DNA from: an uncultured Lachnospiraceae bacterium | Lineage (GTDB): Bacteria > Bacillota > Clostridia > Lachnospirales > Lachnospiraceae | DNA length: 48,327 bases | Reading direction: 5' to 3' | Assembly: GCA_910588865.1 (NCBI GenBank) | Contig: CAJUSJ010000025.1 | Span: forward strand, 1-48,327 | In this document: positions 8,807 to 16,958 of the stretch, piece by piece | Position numbering within the stretch: the first letter of the stretch is position 1 | Layout: every line of letters starts with the position of its first letter | Position numbers and translations under genes: made by a program | The notes under the pieces: model-generated | Told to the model about the DNA's origin: nothing | Databases searched by the model: none | Seen by the model: the letters and a program-made list of their open reading frames with translations, nothing else

Positions 8807-8859
8807 TTGACAAAAGGACAACACAATGTTATATTATTAAATAACAACACCGTGTTATA
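8807..8859 (+). promoter_or_regulatory. Promoter with two BlaI-type operators
   Basis: TTGACA (8807-8812) and TATATT (8830-8835) are separated by exactly 17 bases. Two nearly identical 16-bp dyads, ACAACACAATGTTATA (8818-8833) and ACAACACCGTGTTATA (8844-8859), lie 26 bp apart. The first covers the -10 box and the second the likely transcription start. The second contains the perfect dyad AACAC-C-GTGTT. The layout fits autorepression of the downstream BlaI/M56 pair. Confidence 0.85.
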
Positions 8860-8878
8860 CAATAAGGAGGAAAAAATC

Positions 8879-9262
8879 ATGATTCAGAAAATATCGGATG
8901 CTGAGCTTGAAATTATGAAAATCGTATGGGCAAACCAGTCGGAGGTCACATTGTTCTCCTATATCATGGACGGGTTGGCGGCCAGGGGCAAGCCCTGCCA
9001 AAAGAACACCCTGATTGTGCTTTTGTCGCGGCTGATGAACAAGGGCTTTTTGAGCGCCAGGAAAATAGGACGCCGCAATGAATACACCACGCTGATTTCA
9101 GAGACAGAATACCAGACAGCGCGGACGAAGAGCTTCCTGGATAAAATCTATGAGGGCAGCGCGAAAGAGCTGGTTTCCAATCTGATTATGGGGGATTTGC
9201 TGGCAGACGAGGAATATGAGGAGTTGAAAAGCCTGCTGGAGAAAGGGAAAGGGCAGCCATGA
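8879..9262 (+). CDS. BlaI/MecI-family transcriptional repressor
   Basis: The 127-residue winged-helix protein (MIQKISDAELEIMKIVW...) is a typical BlaI/MecI/CopY-family repressor that binds DNA as a dimer and is cleaved or released when its partner M56 peptidase is activated. The ATG at 8879 has an AAGGAGG site 8-10 bases upstream. A longer reading from 8807 would run through the promoter and operators and is not credible. Its stop overlaps the start of the M56 gene by ATGA, so translation is coupled. The two dyads in its promoter are probably its own operators. No beta-lactamase gene is nearby, so the regulated stress is unknown and may concern the cell wall in general. Confidence 0.93.
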   Translation: MIQKISDAELEIMKIVWANQSEVTLFSYIMDGLAARGKPCQKNTLIVLLSRLMNKGFLSARKIGRRNEYTTLISETEYQTARTKSFLDKIYEGSAKELVSNLIMGDLLADEEYEELKSLLEKGKGQP

Positions 9263-12006
9263 ACGAGGTTTTGAAAATCTTCCTGTCCATGTCCGTTTCC
9301 GGCGGCTTGCTTATCCTGGCTTTGCTTTTGGGAAAGCCGTGGCTGAGAGACAAAATCAGTCGGCAGTGGCAGTATTACATTTGGCTGGTTGTGGTTACGC
9401 GGCTGCTGCTTCCCTTTGGGCCTCAGGTAAACCTGCTGGGGAAAACCTATAAGGCGGTGGACCAGGCGATCACCCAGACCGCTCCCATGACGCCCCGGCA
9501 GTCCGGGATTAGTATTCCGGGGGAGGAAATGGTTCCTTCTGGCGGTTTGGAGGAGGGGGGCGAGAGGGCGGATCCTCCGGCGCAGGTTTTGACAAGTGCC
9601 CACCCGCTTCAGGATATTGGGGCGCTGTTTACGGATCATGTGTGGCTGATCTGGCTTGTGGCCGCCATGGGGCTGCTGATTCGAAAGGTGACCATCTATC
9701 AGGGCTTTATGCGGTATATCAGGGCCGGCATGACCCCGGTTTGTGATATCGAAAGGTTAGACCTGCTTTCCGTTGCCGCGAAACGGGCGGGGGTCAAGGC
9801 TCCCATAGAGCTATGTGTCAATCCCCTGATTTCTTCGCCGCTGCTCATTGGCTTTTTCCATCCGTGTATTGTACTGCCGGGAGCGGATATTCCGGAAAAG
9901 GATTTTCAGTATATTGTCCTGCATGAGCTGACGCACTATAAGCGGAAAGATATGTTTTATAAATGGCTGGTTCAGGTGACAGTGTGCATGCACTGGTTTA
10001 ACCCTCTTGTGCGTCTTATGAGCCGGGAAATCACCAGGGCCTGTGAATTTTCCTGTGATGAGGCGGTTCTGGAAAAAATGGGAAGCGGCAGTGCCCAGGA
10101 CTATGGGAAGACCTTGCTTGACGCCATGGCGGCGGTGGGGAAATACAGGGAGAATCTTGGGGCGGTGACGTTAAGCGAAAATAAACGATTGCTGAAAGAA
10201 AGGCTGGGTGCCATTATGAAGTTTAGGAAACCGTCAAAGGCAGTTAAGGCGTTGACTGCCGCGCTGACTTTGTGCGTTATATTGGGCGCTTCTTTTGTGG
10301 GAGTTTACACCATGGGAAGCGCCGCGGAAAGCGCCCGGGGAACATCTTCCGGCGCGCCTTTGGACACAACAGGCAGGCCTTCGCTGTCTCTTAATGTCAG
10401 CAGTGCCGCCGTGAACGTGTCCCCGTCAGAGAACCACAAGATTTGGGCCGAATACAACCCTGATGTTTACGGGGTTGACATTGACCAGCAGGACAGCCAT
10501 TGGAAGGTCTCCATTTCCTGCAAAACCAGAAGAAACACCAATGATGAAACCATCAAGCTGTATCTTCCTGATGTTGATTATGGCAGCGTGGATTTGAGCG
10601 CTGACAGCGGTCACTTGATCTGCGGCCTTATCCGGTCTGGGAATATCACGGGAAACTTTAATATGGCCTCCGTCCTTTTGACCTTGCCGGAGGGTTTTAG
10701 GGGCTCGGTGGACGTTACCGCTGACAGCGGATATTTCCAGCTGGTTTCCCGGGACGACTTTAAGAATACCACTGCCACCATTACGGATAATGGTGATTGG
10801 GGCGAGATATACAAGCCGGGAAATTTTAAAGAAAAGGGAGATGTTTCTACTTTTACCGACGGCACAGGAGCCAATGTGATAAAGATAACGAGAGAAGGCT
10901 CCGGTGTAATGGGGATTTATGGCTCAGACTGGTTTGACATATCCGATTTCATAGATCAATTAGGCAATCCCCCCCAGTCCTTCCAGCCGGAGCAGACGCC
11001 CCCGCCCGCGGACCCCGGCGTATCCATCTCGGAGGCGGAGCGGTACTACGAGGATGGCAGCCTGCCACTGTTCCAGATCGCGTTCGCCCGGCTGGACGAA
11101 AAGGCCCGGGAAAAATGGCTGGATAGGATTTACGAGGATGACCGAATCACGTTTTGGGACACCGCTGTTAGTCTGCTGGGAGGGGACCAGGAGTTAATTG
11201 ACCGTTGGGCGGAGAAAATCTATGCTGATGGCGACATCGCGTTTTTCTCCATCCTGGCCAAGCACATGAGCGAAGACGGGTTGGAGAAATGGCTGGACCA
11301 GGCCCTGGAGGATGGGAATTGGGCGTTCCAGTCCGTACTGTCTGCCCGGCTGGGCCGGAGTGATGAGTTCGCTGAACTTCAGGACAGGCAAGAAAAGCAA
11401 TGGGAGGAAGAGCGGGCCGCGGAGTATCAGGCAGTAGGTGTTACGGTGAACGGAAAAGATTATTACTACCAGGGGCAGCTGGTGAATATTTTTCTGGACA
11501 TTGTCCGGACCGACAAGTCTTTTTATACACTGAATATGAACCCGAAAGGAACTGTCAATATCAAGATTGTCCGCAATGAAAAGAATGAGATCACAGGCGC
11601 CGCCTATATGACCGAGGCTGAAGTGAAGGAACTGTTAGGCGATATGGACGACCCGGATGACGCTGACGCGGAAATCATCCCTGTTGATTTGAAAACCGTG
11701 GAGGCCGGAGAAACCATTTTTCTGGGGGAATACACGTTAACCCAGGGAGATAAGATCTGGTATGACATTTTAGTGGAAACGGGAAATGGAATACAGGTTT
11801 ATTTTGCTGAGGATCAGGAAACGGATGTGGTCCATTGGTCTGTGCATAACCTGCGGCAAGGGGGTGAGCCGCTGAAATGCATGGCTGATTTCACTGTTGA
11901 GCCTCCGGCGAAACCTGGGACCTATAAATTGTTCCTCCAGGCAGCGGATGGCGCGCTGGGAAATGTAAAAGGCAGTATTTCTATTTCGTCAGGGGATGGG
12001 GACTGA
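9259..12006 (+). CDS. M56 (BlaR1-like) membrane metallopeptidase with non-PBP sensor region
   Basis: The 915-residue protein is the sensor-peptidase partner of the BlaI-type repressor. Membrane helices occur near residues 5-23, 34-50, 125-142 and 330-350. The cytoplasmic zinc-protease motif HELTHYKRKD lies near 222, followed by CEFSCDEAVL, as in BlaR1/MecR1. The part after the last helix, which carries a penicillin-binding domain in BlaR1, differs. A DUF4097-like beta region (about 375-560) comes first, then three to four helical repeats of about 29 residues (about 600-704, for example EKWLDRIYEDDRITFWDTA and EKWLDQALEDGNWAF), then a beta-rich end. The external signal is therefore probably not a beta-lactam bound covalently. 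Start overlaps the repressor stop by four bases, and a terminator follows at 12050. Confidence 0.9.
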   Translation: MNEVLKIFLSMSVSGGLLILALLLGKPWLRDKISRQWQYYIWLVVVTRLLLPFGPQVNLLGKTYKAVDQAITQTAPMTPRQSGISIPGEEMVPSGGLEEGGERADPPAQVLTSAHPLQDIGALFTDHVWLIWLVAAMGLLIRKVTIYQGFMRYIRAGMTPVCDIERLDLLSVAAKRAGVKAPIELCVNPLISSPLLIGFFHPCIVLPGADIPEKDFQYIVLHELTHYKRKDMFYKWLVQVTVCMHWFNPLVRLMSREITRACEFSCDEAVLEKMGSGSAQDYGKTLLDAMAAVGKYRENLGAVTLSENKRLLKERLGAIMKFRKPSKAVKALTAALTLCVILGASFVGVYTMGSAAESARGTSSGAPLDTTGRPSLSLNVSSAAVNVSPSENHKIWAEYNPDVYGVDIDQQDSHWKVSISCKTRRNTNDETIKLYLPDVDYGSVDLSADSGHLICGLIRSGNITGNFNMASVLLTLPEGFRGSVDVTADSGYFQLVSRDDFKNTTATITDNGDWGEIYKPGNFKEKGDVSTFTDGTGANVIKITREGSGVMGIYGSDWFDISDFIDQLGNPPQSFQPEQTPPPADPGVSISEAERYYEDGSLPLFQIAFARLDEKAREKWLDRIYEDDRITFWDTAVSLLGGDQELIDRWAEKIYADGDIAFFSILAKHMSEDGLEKWLDQALEDGNWAFQSVLSARLGRSDEFAELQDRQEKQWEEERAAEYQAVGVTVNGKDYYYQGQLVNIFLDIVRTDKSFYTLNMNPKGTVNIKIVRNEKNEITGAAYMTEAEVKELLGDMDDPDDADAEIIPVDLKTVEAGETIFLGEYTLTQGDKIWYDILVETGNGIQVYFAEDQETDVVHWSVHNLRQGGEPLKCMADFTVEPPAKPGTYKLFLQAADGALGNVKGSISISSGDGD

Positions 12007-12049
12007 CTTGTCTGAGACAACGAATGAAGACACAGATCAAAGAATAATA

Positions 12050-12088
12050 CAGCGGCTCTCTGGCCATGAACCGGGAGCCGCTGTTTTT
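12050..12088 (+). terminator. Terminator of the BlaI/M56 operon
   Basis: CAGCGGCTC (12050-12058) pairs with GAGCCGCTG (12075-12083) and is followed by TTTTTAT. The dispersed repeat at 12091 begins immediately after this T-tract. Confidence 0.92.
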
Positions 12089-12090
12089 AT

Positions 12091-12168
12091 GTACATGGGG
12101 CGGAGAGGAAATGTGGCCGTTTGCACGGCCCCGCCCCGGCACGGCGAGGAGGCTTCCCCTACTCGATT
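12091..12168 (+). repeat. Solitary copy of the 87-bp dispersed repeat
   Basis: This 78-bp copy begins GTACATGGGGCGGAGAGGAA and matches the three tandem copies at 31081-31340 almost base for base through GCACGGCCCCGCCCCGGCAC. It lacks roughly nine bases in the second half. It contains the same small hairpin, GGCCG-TTTGCA-CGGCC. As at 31081, it starts directly after a terminator T-tract. The remaining 12169-12334 holds nothing I can identify firmly. Confidence 0.88.
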
Positions 12169-12334
12169 GAGCAGCAACACGTATGAGCAGCACAATATTT
12201 TTATGGAAAAACAGGCTGTTGTATGATAAGATATAAGAACAGAAGCGGAGACAGAGCGGTCTTTTCAGACAGAATGTAAACAGCGGCAAAATTGGCTGTA
12301 TATGCGGATATGGAGTTGTGGGGAGATAAATGTT

Positions 12335-12789
12335 GTGAGAATTGCTTTTTGGAATACACATAAGTCGAAAAAAATCAATGAAATTGTTAGTGATATCATA
12401 TGTGAAAATAAAATTGACATTATGGTTTTGGCTGAATATGAAGATGATAGCCATCAGTTGCTACAAAGTCTGTGTCAAAAAGGGATTGGGGCAGAGCAAT
12501 ACATGACTTTTGGCTGTGAGCGGATCGTGATGTTTGGTTCTATAAAAAGAATTATACCGGCAAGTCAGAATAAATATTACTCGATACAGTTGATTGACAA
12601 AAAGTATATATTATGCGGGATGCATTTGCCGAGTCAGGTTTATGCAAATCATCAGGATAGACGGAATATTGTTTGAAGATTTTGACGGAAACAAAAAAGG
12701 ATTCGCTTGTGGATCAATATAGGCATCCACGTAGAGACATCAGCGATCATCTGCCCGTTGTTTTTGAAATTAAGGAGGGGAAATTATGA
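12335..12789 (+). pseudogene. Endonuclease/exonuclease/phosphatase (EEP) family gene, internally deleted
   Basis: A GTG start at 12335 opens MRIAFWNTHKSKKINEIV, followed by DIMVLAEYEDD, the typical beginning of EEP-fold enzymes (the DNase I-like group), where Asn and Glu bind metal. The frame stops at 12674-12676 after HQDRRNIV. A second frame, open from 12661, encodes the family C-terminus, including the SDHLPVVFEI motif with the catalytic Asp-His, and ends at 12787-12789. The middle of the domain, about 100 or more residues, is missing and the halves are out of frame. The stop of the C-terminal piece overlaps the start of the next gene by ATGA, showing that the intact ancestor was translationally coupled to it. 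Function is almost certainly lost. Confidence 0.85.
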
Positions 12790-13343
12790 AGTATCAGCTG
12801 GATTTGGATGGAATTTTGGATTTTGAACATGGACAGGGTTTATTTCCTGATGAAGTTGTGTCGGAGATTGGACGGCAGTTGGAGAAGGCTACAAAGGGTT
12901 TTGTAAAAGGATTGGTGAAGAAGTATGACGGTCCCATTGAGTCCTATAAGCAAATGTCGAGCATGGCTTCGATCGCGGCTGCCCTGGGAACTTCTGTGAT
13001 ACAAAAGGATATACAGGAGGAGCTGGGAGAAATCGGGTATGATAGATTTAAATATGAGTTTTTTTTGTCCTCACCTGAGCTGGAAAATTATAAGTACAGA
13101 ATTTTATTTTTGGAGCACGGAATAAGCGGCTATCCAGTAAAAATTGTTTTAGAGCAGGGAATCGCGGATGAGATTTTTGGGATGGAGAATTCGGATTATG
13201 AACTGCGATATGATTCCGCGGATGAGTTGGCCAACGTAATTGTGAATGTTCTCAACTCGAAAAAAGTCATTAAAGTCATGCAGGAATTAATATACGCGGC
13301 CCAGAGAATCATAAAATTAGATTCTGAAATAGAAGAGCAATGA
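12786..13343 (+). CDS. Conserved-looking protein of unknown function, formerly paired with an EEP enzyme
   Basis: I do not recognise this 185-residue soluble protein. It has no signal peptide, membrane helix or obvious catalytic motif. The N-terminal half is mixed helix and strand, with DGILDFEHGQGLFPDEVV and an Ala-rich helix around residues 60-75, and the C-terminus is helical and acidic. The ATG has a strong AAGGAGGGG site and overlaps the end of the broken EEP gene by ATGA. The coupling suggests the two proteins acted together, perhaps as an effector with a regulator or inhibitor, but that is inference. The gene itself is intact. Base composition is more AT-rich than the genes downstream. 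Confidence 0.7.
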   Translation: MKYQLDLDGILDFEHGQGLFPDEVVSEIGRQLEKATKGFVKGLVKKYDGPIESYKQMSSMASIAAALGTSVIQKDIQEELGEIGYDRFKYEFFLSSPELENYKYRILFLEHGISGYPVKIVLEQGIADEIFGMENSDYELRYDSADELANVIVNVLNSKKVIKVMQELIYAAQRIIKLDSEIEEQ

Positions 13344-13386
13344 AAAGAGCAATAAAAAAGCAACCAACAGATTTCGCAAAGGCCTG

Positions 13387-13403
13387 TACAGCTTCCGGCT
13401 GTA
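13387..13403 (+). terminator. Weak hairpin after the unknown gene
   Basis: TACAGC (13387-13392) and GCTGTA (13398-13403) form a perfect 6-bp stem with a 5-base loop. A GT-rich stretch (GTTTGTTGTTGT) follows. It may terminate the upstream unit weakly before the AbgA-like gene. Confidence 0.35.
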
Positions 13404-13448
13404 TGGGCGTTTGTTGTTGTCCCATTTATGAAGAAAGAGAGGAGAAAC

Positions 13449-14771
13449 ATGAACAGCAGGATTGTGGAGTACGCGAAGGCTCTTGACCAGGTCAGCAGGG
13501 AGAGGAGGCGGGATTTTCACCGGTTCGCGGAGACGGCGTGGCTGGAGATGAGGACCTCGGCTATTATCAGCAAGGTGCTGACGGAACTGGGGTATGAGGT
13601 GGTGACGGGGAAGGCCCTGTGCCTGGAGGAGGCCCGGATCGGAGTTCCGGCTCCGGAGGAGCTGGAGGCCCACTGGAAACTGGCTCTTGAGCAGGGAGCG
13701 CCGGCGGACTATCTGACAGAGGAGATGAAGGAGGGATTCACAGGGGTCATGGGGATATTGCGGTGCGGGGAGGGGCCGGTTGTGGCTCTTCGGTTTGACA
13801 TTGACGCGCTGAGTATTCTGGAGGAGGAGAAGGAGTCTCACCGGCCTTTCAGGGAGGGATTTGCTTCTGTAAATCCAGGGGTTATGCACGCCTGCGGCCA
13901 CGACGGCCATGGGGCCATTGGCCTGGGGGTGGCGGAGATCCTCATGAAACTGAGGGAGGACCTTCGGGGAACCATAAAGCTCATCTTCCAGCCAGGTGAG
14001 GAGGGAGCCAAGGGGGCCAGGGCCATTGTGGCCAGGGGCCATCTGGATGACGTGGATTATTTTGTGGGAACCCACATTGCCCCTGACGACGGGCCTGATG
14101 ACGGCGACGTGACCCCGGGGACCTGGGGGTCTCTCGCGACCAGCAAATATGACGCTCATTTTTACGGTCAGGCGGCCCATGCCGGGGGATTTCCGGAGAA
14201 GGGAAGAAATGCCGTGGCGGCGGCCTGCGCCGCGGTCATGAACCTGATGGCCATTGCCAGGCACAGCGGCGGCATCTCCCGGGTAAATGTGGGCACCATC
14301 CAGGGGGGAACCGGGCGGAACGTGGTGCCGGATCACGCCCTGATCCAGTTTGAGGTTCGGGGGGAGACCACAAAGATCAACCGGTTTATGGATGAGGAGG
14401 CGGCGCGGATCTGCGGCGGCGCGGCTCAGATGTGGGGCTGTACCTGCGAGCTGGTATTTCAGGGAGGCGCTGAGTCCCAGCACAGCGACGTGGATTTTCT
14501 GGAGCGGATCGGGGAGGTGGTGGAGCGGGAGCTTCCCCATCTGCGGGTCAGCAGCTGTAAAAACGCCAGGAACTGGGGCAGCGAGGACATTTCCCTGATG
14601 ATGAACCGGGTTCAGGACCATGGAGGAAAGGCGGTCTACATGCGCTCCATGACATCAGAGGCCTCGGCTCAGCACACCGCGGCGTTTGATTTTGACGAGA
14701 AGGTGCTGGTGGAGGCCATGGAGACCTTTGGGGCCATTGTGTGGGAATTGTGCAAAAGGGGCGAGTCATGA
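13449..14771 (+). CDS. M20-family amidohydrolase, AbgA-like
   Basis: The 440-residue product closely resembles AbgA, one subunit of p-aminobenzoyl-glutamate hydrolase, a cytoplasmic M20 metallopeptidase that splits a folate breakdown product. Shared features include RRDFHRFAETAWLEMRT near the N-terminus, FDIDALSILEEEKESHRPF, the metal motif MHACGHDGHGAIGLG, FQPGEEGAKGARA and the C-terminal HTAAFDFDEKVL. The ATG at 13449 is preferred over one seven codons earlier because GAGAGGAG stands eight bases before it, and the length then matches E. coli AbgA. No abgB partner or AbgT transporter is next to it, so the substrate may be another N-acyl or aminobenzoyl amino acid. Its stop overlaps the next start (ATGA), beginning the accessory-enzyme run. 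Confidence 0.88.
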   Translation: MNSRIVEYAKALDQVSRERRRDFHRFAETAWLEMRTSAIISKVLTELGYEVVTGKALCLEEARIGVPAPEELEAHWKLALEQGAPADYLTEEMKEGFTGVMGILRCGEGPVVALRFDIDALSILEEEKESHRPFREGFASVNPGVMHACGHDGHGAIGLGVAEILMKLREDLRGTIKLIFQPGEEGAKGARAIVARGHLDDVDYFVGTHIAPDDGPDDGDVTPGTWGSLATSKYDAHFYGQAAHAGGFPEKGRNAVAAACAAVMNLMAIARHSGGISRVNVGTIQGGTGRNVVPDHALIQFEVRGETTKINRFMDEEAARICGGAAQMWGCTCELVFQGGAESQHSDVDFLERIGEVVERELPHLRVSSCKNARNWGSEDISLMMNRVQDHGGKAVYMRSMTSEASAQHTAAFDFDEKVLVEAMETFGAIVWELCKRGES

Positions 14772-15418
14772 CAGGCCGGGATATGAAAATTCGGACCGCG
14801 TCGCCCAGGGACGGGGCGGCATTGCTGAAAATCTACGGCCCCTATGTGGAGAGAACCGCCATAACTTTTGAGTACCGGGTTCCTTCTGTGGAGGAATTTT
14901 CGGGGCGGATTGAGAGGACTTTAAAGCAATACCCCTATTTTGCGGCAGAGTTTGAGGGGGAGCTTGTGGGCTATGCCTATGCCGGCCCTTTTCATGAACG
15001 GGAGGCCTACGATTGGGCGGTGGAGACTTCTCTTTACGTGGCCTGGGATCAGAGGAAAATGGGAATCGGAAGAAGATTGCACGACGCGCTGGAGACGGCT
15101 TTGAGGGAGCAGGGGATTTTAAATATGAACGCCTGCGTGGCCTGCCCATGTGGGGAGGCGGATGAATATCTCACATGGAGCAGCCTGGAATTTCACAGAC
15201 GTCTGGGCTACCGGCCGGTGGGGGAGTTTCGGCAGTGCGGGTACAAGTTCGGCCGCTGGTACAACATGGCCTGGCTGGAGAGGCACATTGGGGATCACCT
15301 GGGAGAACAGCCGGTTCCTAAGGCTTTCGGGGACATCCGGGAAAGGATGGAACAGGGTCTTTCGGCGTGTTCAGGGCATCAGGAGAATCGAAAGATAGAG
15401 GAGGATAGACGAACATGA
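14768..15418 (+). CDS. GNAT N-acetyltransferase, phosphinothricin-acetyltransferase type
   Basis: This 216-residue protein belongs to the GNAT superfamily and resembles the Pat/Bar group that acetylates phosphinothricin, methionine sulfoximine and related amino acids. Hallmarks are IRTASPRDGAALLKIYGPYV, TAITFEYRVPS, ETSLYVAWDQRKMGIGRRL with the acetyl-CoA-binding loop RKMGIGRR, and FHRRLGYRPVGEF. A C-terminal tail of about 40 residues extends past the usual end. The ATG at 14768 overlaps the previous stop by ATGA, and another possible start lies five codons later. It overlaps the NUDIX gene by four bases, so it is probably part of one operon. The true substrate is unknown. Confidence 0.85.
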   Translation: MTGRDMKIRTASPRDGAALLKIYGPYVERTAITFEYRVPSVEEFSGRIERTLKQYPYFAAEFEGELVGYAYAGPFHEREAYDWAVETSLYVAWDQRKMGIGRRLHDALETALREQGILNMNACVACPCGEADEYLTWSSLEFHRRLGYRPVGEFRQCGYKFGRWYNMAWLERHIGDHLGEQPVPKAFGDIRERMEQGLSACSGHQENRKIEEDRRT

Positions 15419-15813
15419 AGATCATTGACAAGGTTGCGCTTTTGTATGTAAAGGATGGGAAAATTCTCAGCACCCGCTCTAAGGGAAAGGATAAGTATTA
15501 TCTTCCCGGAGGCAAGCGGGAGGGGAACGAGACGGATCTGGAGACCCTGGCCAGGGAAGTTAAGGAAGAGCTGAGCGTGGATGTGGTGGAGGCCACGGCC
15601 AGGTTTTACGGAACGTTTGAGGCCCAGGCCCACGGCAAGGAGGAGGGAGTTCTGGTGAGAATGACCTGTTATACGGCGGAGTTTGAGGGGGAGCTGAGGG
15701 CGGATTCGGAGATCGCTGAGATGGTGTGGCTGACGTGCCGGGACATGGAATCGGTGTCTCCGGTTGACAAACTGATTTTTGGAGATTTGCGGGGGAAGGG
15801 GATGCTGGACTGA
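15415..15813 (+). CDS. NUDIX hydrolase
   Basis: The 132-residue product is a single NUDIX domain that hydrolyses a nucleoside diphosphate linked to another group. The NUDIX box is complete: a GG start, then E, then REVKEELSV near residues 34-57 within LPGGKREGNE...LAREVKEELSV. The sequence VRMTCYTAEFEGEL resembles small MutT-like enzymes. The start overlaps the upstream GNAT stop by ATGA, and the downstream GNAT starts two bases after the stop. Substrate cannot be predicted. Confidence 0.9.
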   Translation: MKIIDKVALLYVKDGKILSTRSKGKDKYYLPGGKREGNETDLETLAREVKEELSVDVVEATARFYGTFEAQAHGKEEGVLVRMTCYTAEFEGELRADSEIAEMVWLTCRDMESVSPVDKLIFGDLRGKGMLD

Positions 15814-15814
15814 C

Positions 15815-16465
15815 ATGGTGAAGGATTTGGTTATCAGGAGGGAAATGCCGGAGGATTACAGGGAAGTGGAGAGGATGGTCCGGGAGGCGTTTTGGAATTT
15901 GTATGTGCCTGGGTGCAATGAGCATTATCTGGCTCATGTTATGAGGGGGCACAAAGATTTTATCGGGGAGCTGGACCTGGTCGCGGAGCTTAGGGGCCGG
16001 ATCGTGGGCAATGTGATGTACACGAAATCCACCCTTAAGGACGAGAGGGGAAGGGAGAAGGAGATTCTCACCTTTGGTCCTGTCAGCGTGCTGCCGGGAT
16101 TTCAGCGCCGGGGAATCGGGAAGGCTCTGCTGAATTATTCTTTTGAGAAGGCTGCGGAGCTTGGACATGACGCGGTTGTGATTTTCGGAAATCCGGGAAA
16201 TTATGTTTCTATGGGATTTAAGAGCTGTAAAAGGTTTCGTGTCTGCCTTGAGAACGGGGTGTTTCCCTGCGCCATGCTGGTGAAAGAGCTGAAAGAGGGG
16301 GTTTTTGACGGCAAATGGTGGGTTTACCATGAGAGCCCGGTTTTTAATATTGACGAGAGGGCCGCGGCGGAGTTTGACAGGGAGTTTGAGGAAAAGGAGA
16401 AGGGGACGAGGCCCAGCCAGGAGGAGTTTTACATTTACAGTCATTCGATTATCAGGGATATATGA
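15815..16465 (+). CDS. GNAT N-acetyltransferase, YhbS-like
   Basis: The 216-residue protein has the GNAT fold of the YhbS (COG3153) type: LVIRREMPEDYREVERMVREAF near the start, LTFGPVSVLPGFQRRGIGKALL with the acetyl-CoA loop QRRGIGKA, and VVIFGNPGNYVSMGFKSC as the typical family motif. The C-terminal third (KWWVYHESPVFNIDERAAAE) matches the usual YhbS-like tail. The ATG at 15815, two bases after the NUDIX stop, is preferred over an earlier in-frame start inside that gene because GGGGGAAGGGG stands before it. Substrate is unknown. Confidence 0.87.
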   Translation: MVKDLVIRREMPEDYREVERMVREAFWNLYVPGCNEHYLAHVMRGHKDFIGELDLVAELRGRIVGNVMYTKSTLKDERGREKEILTFGPVSVLPGFQRRGIGKALLNYSFEKAAELGHDAVVIFGNPGNYVSMGFKSCKRFRVCLENGVFPCAMLVKELKEGVFDGKWWVYHESPVFNIDERAAAEFDREFEEKEKGTRPSQEEFYIYSHSIIRDI

Positions 16466-16539
16466 GGCGAGGGGCTTGAGAAACCAATGCTGCCCGGCAG
16501 GCGTCGGGATACATCAAGTAAGGAGGAACACAAAAACAG

Positions 16540-16902
16540 ATGAAGCTGAAAAATGTGTTGATCGTGGTCAGTGATCTGGGCAGGGCGAAGGATTTTTACA
16601 GGGAAATGTTCGGGCTGTCGGTGGTTCTGGACGGGGAGGATAATGTGATCCTTACCGAGGGGCTGGTGCTCCAGGAGAGAACCGTGTGGGAGAGGGCTGT
16701 GGGGGGAAAGGTGACGCCTAAGAGCCTTGGCGGTGAGCTGTATTTTGAGGAGCCGGATCTGGAGGGTTTTGTGGAAAGGCTTGAGAGGTATGAAGGGGGC
16801 GTGGAGCTTGTCAACGGGATTTTGGAGGATTTCCGGGGCGGGAAAATGGTTCGGTTTTTTGATCCGGATGGGAATCTGATTGAGGTGAGGACGCCTGGGT
16901 GA
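16540..16902 (+). CDS. VOC-family (glyoxalase-like) protein
   Basis: This 120-residue protein shows the two beta-alpha-beta-beta-beta modules of the vicinal oxygen chelate fold, with LKNVLIVVSDLGRAKDFYRE at the start and RFFDPDGNLIEV at the end. The final Glu of DGNLIEV is the usual metal ligand. VOC proteins include glyoxalases, dioxygenases and antibiotic-binding proteins, and no specific function can be assigned. The ATG is preceded by AAGGAGG. A 74-base gap separates it from the GNAT gene upstream. Confidence 0.88.
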   Translation: MKLKNVLIVVSDLGRAKDFYREMFGLSVVLDGEDNVILTEGLVLQERTVWERAVGGKVTPKSLGGELYFEEPDLEGFVERLERYEGGVELVNGILEDFRGGKMVRFFDPDGNLIEVRTPG

Positions 16903-16958
16903 TAGGCTGTGAAATGGCCTGTGACAGGCCGGGGAAGAGGAAAGGAAGGCGAGATAAT

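Noticed and set aside
8807..12006. Beta-lactam resistance operon
   Set aside because: There is no beta-lactamase or altered PBP gene, and the sensor lacks a penicillin-binding domain.
13317..14621. Long open frame opposite the AbgA-like gene
   Set aside because: It is rich in His, Pro and Leu, has no ribosome site and mirrors the codon bias of a well-identified plus-strand gene.
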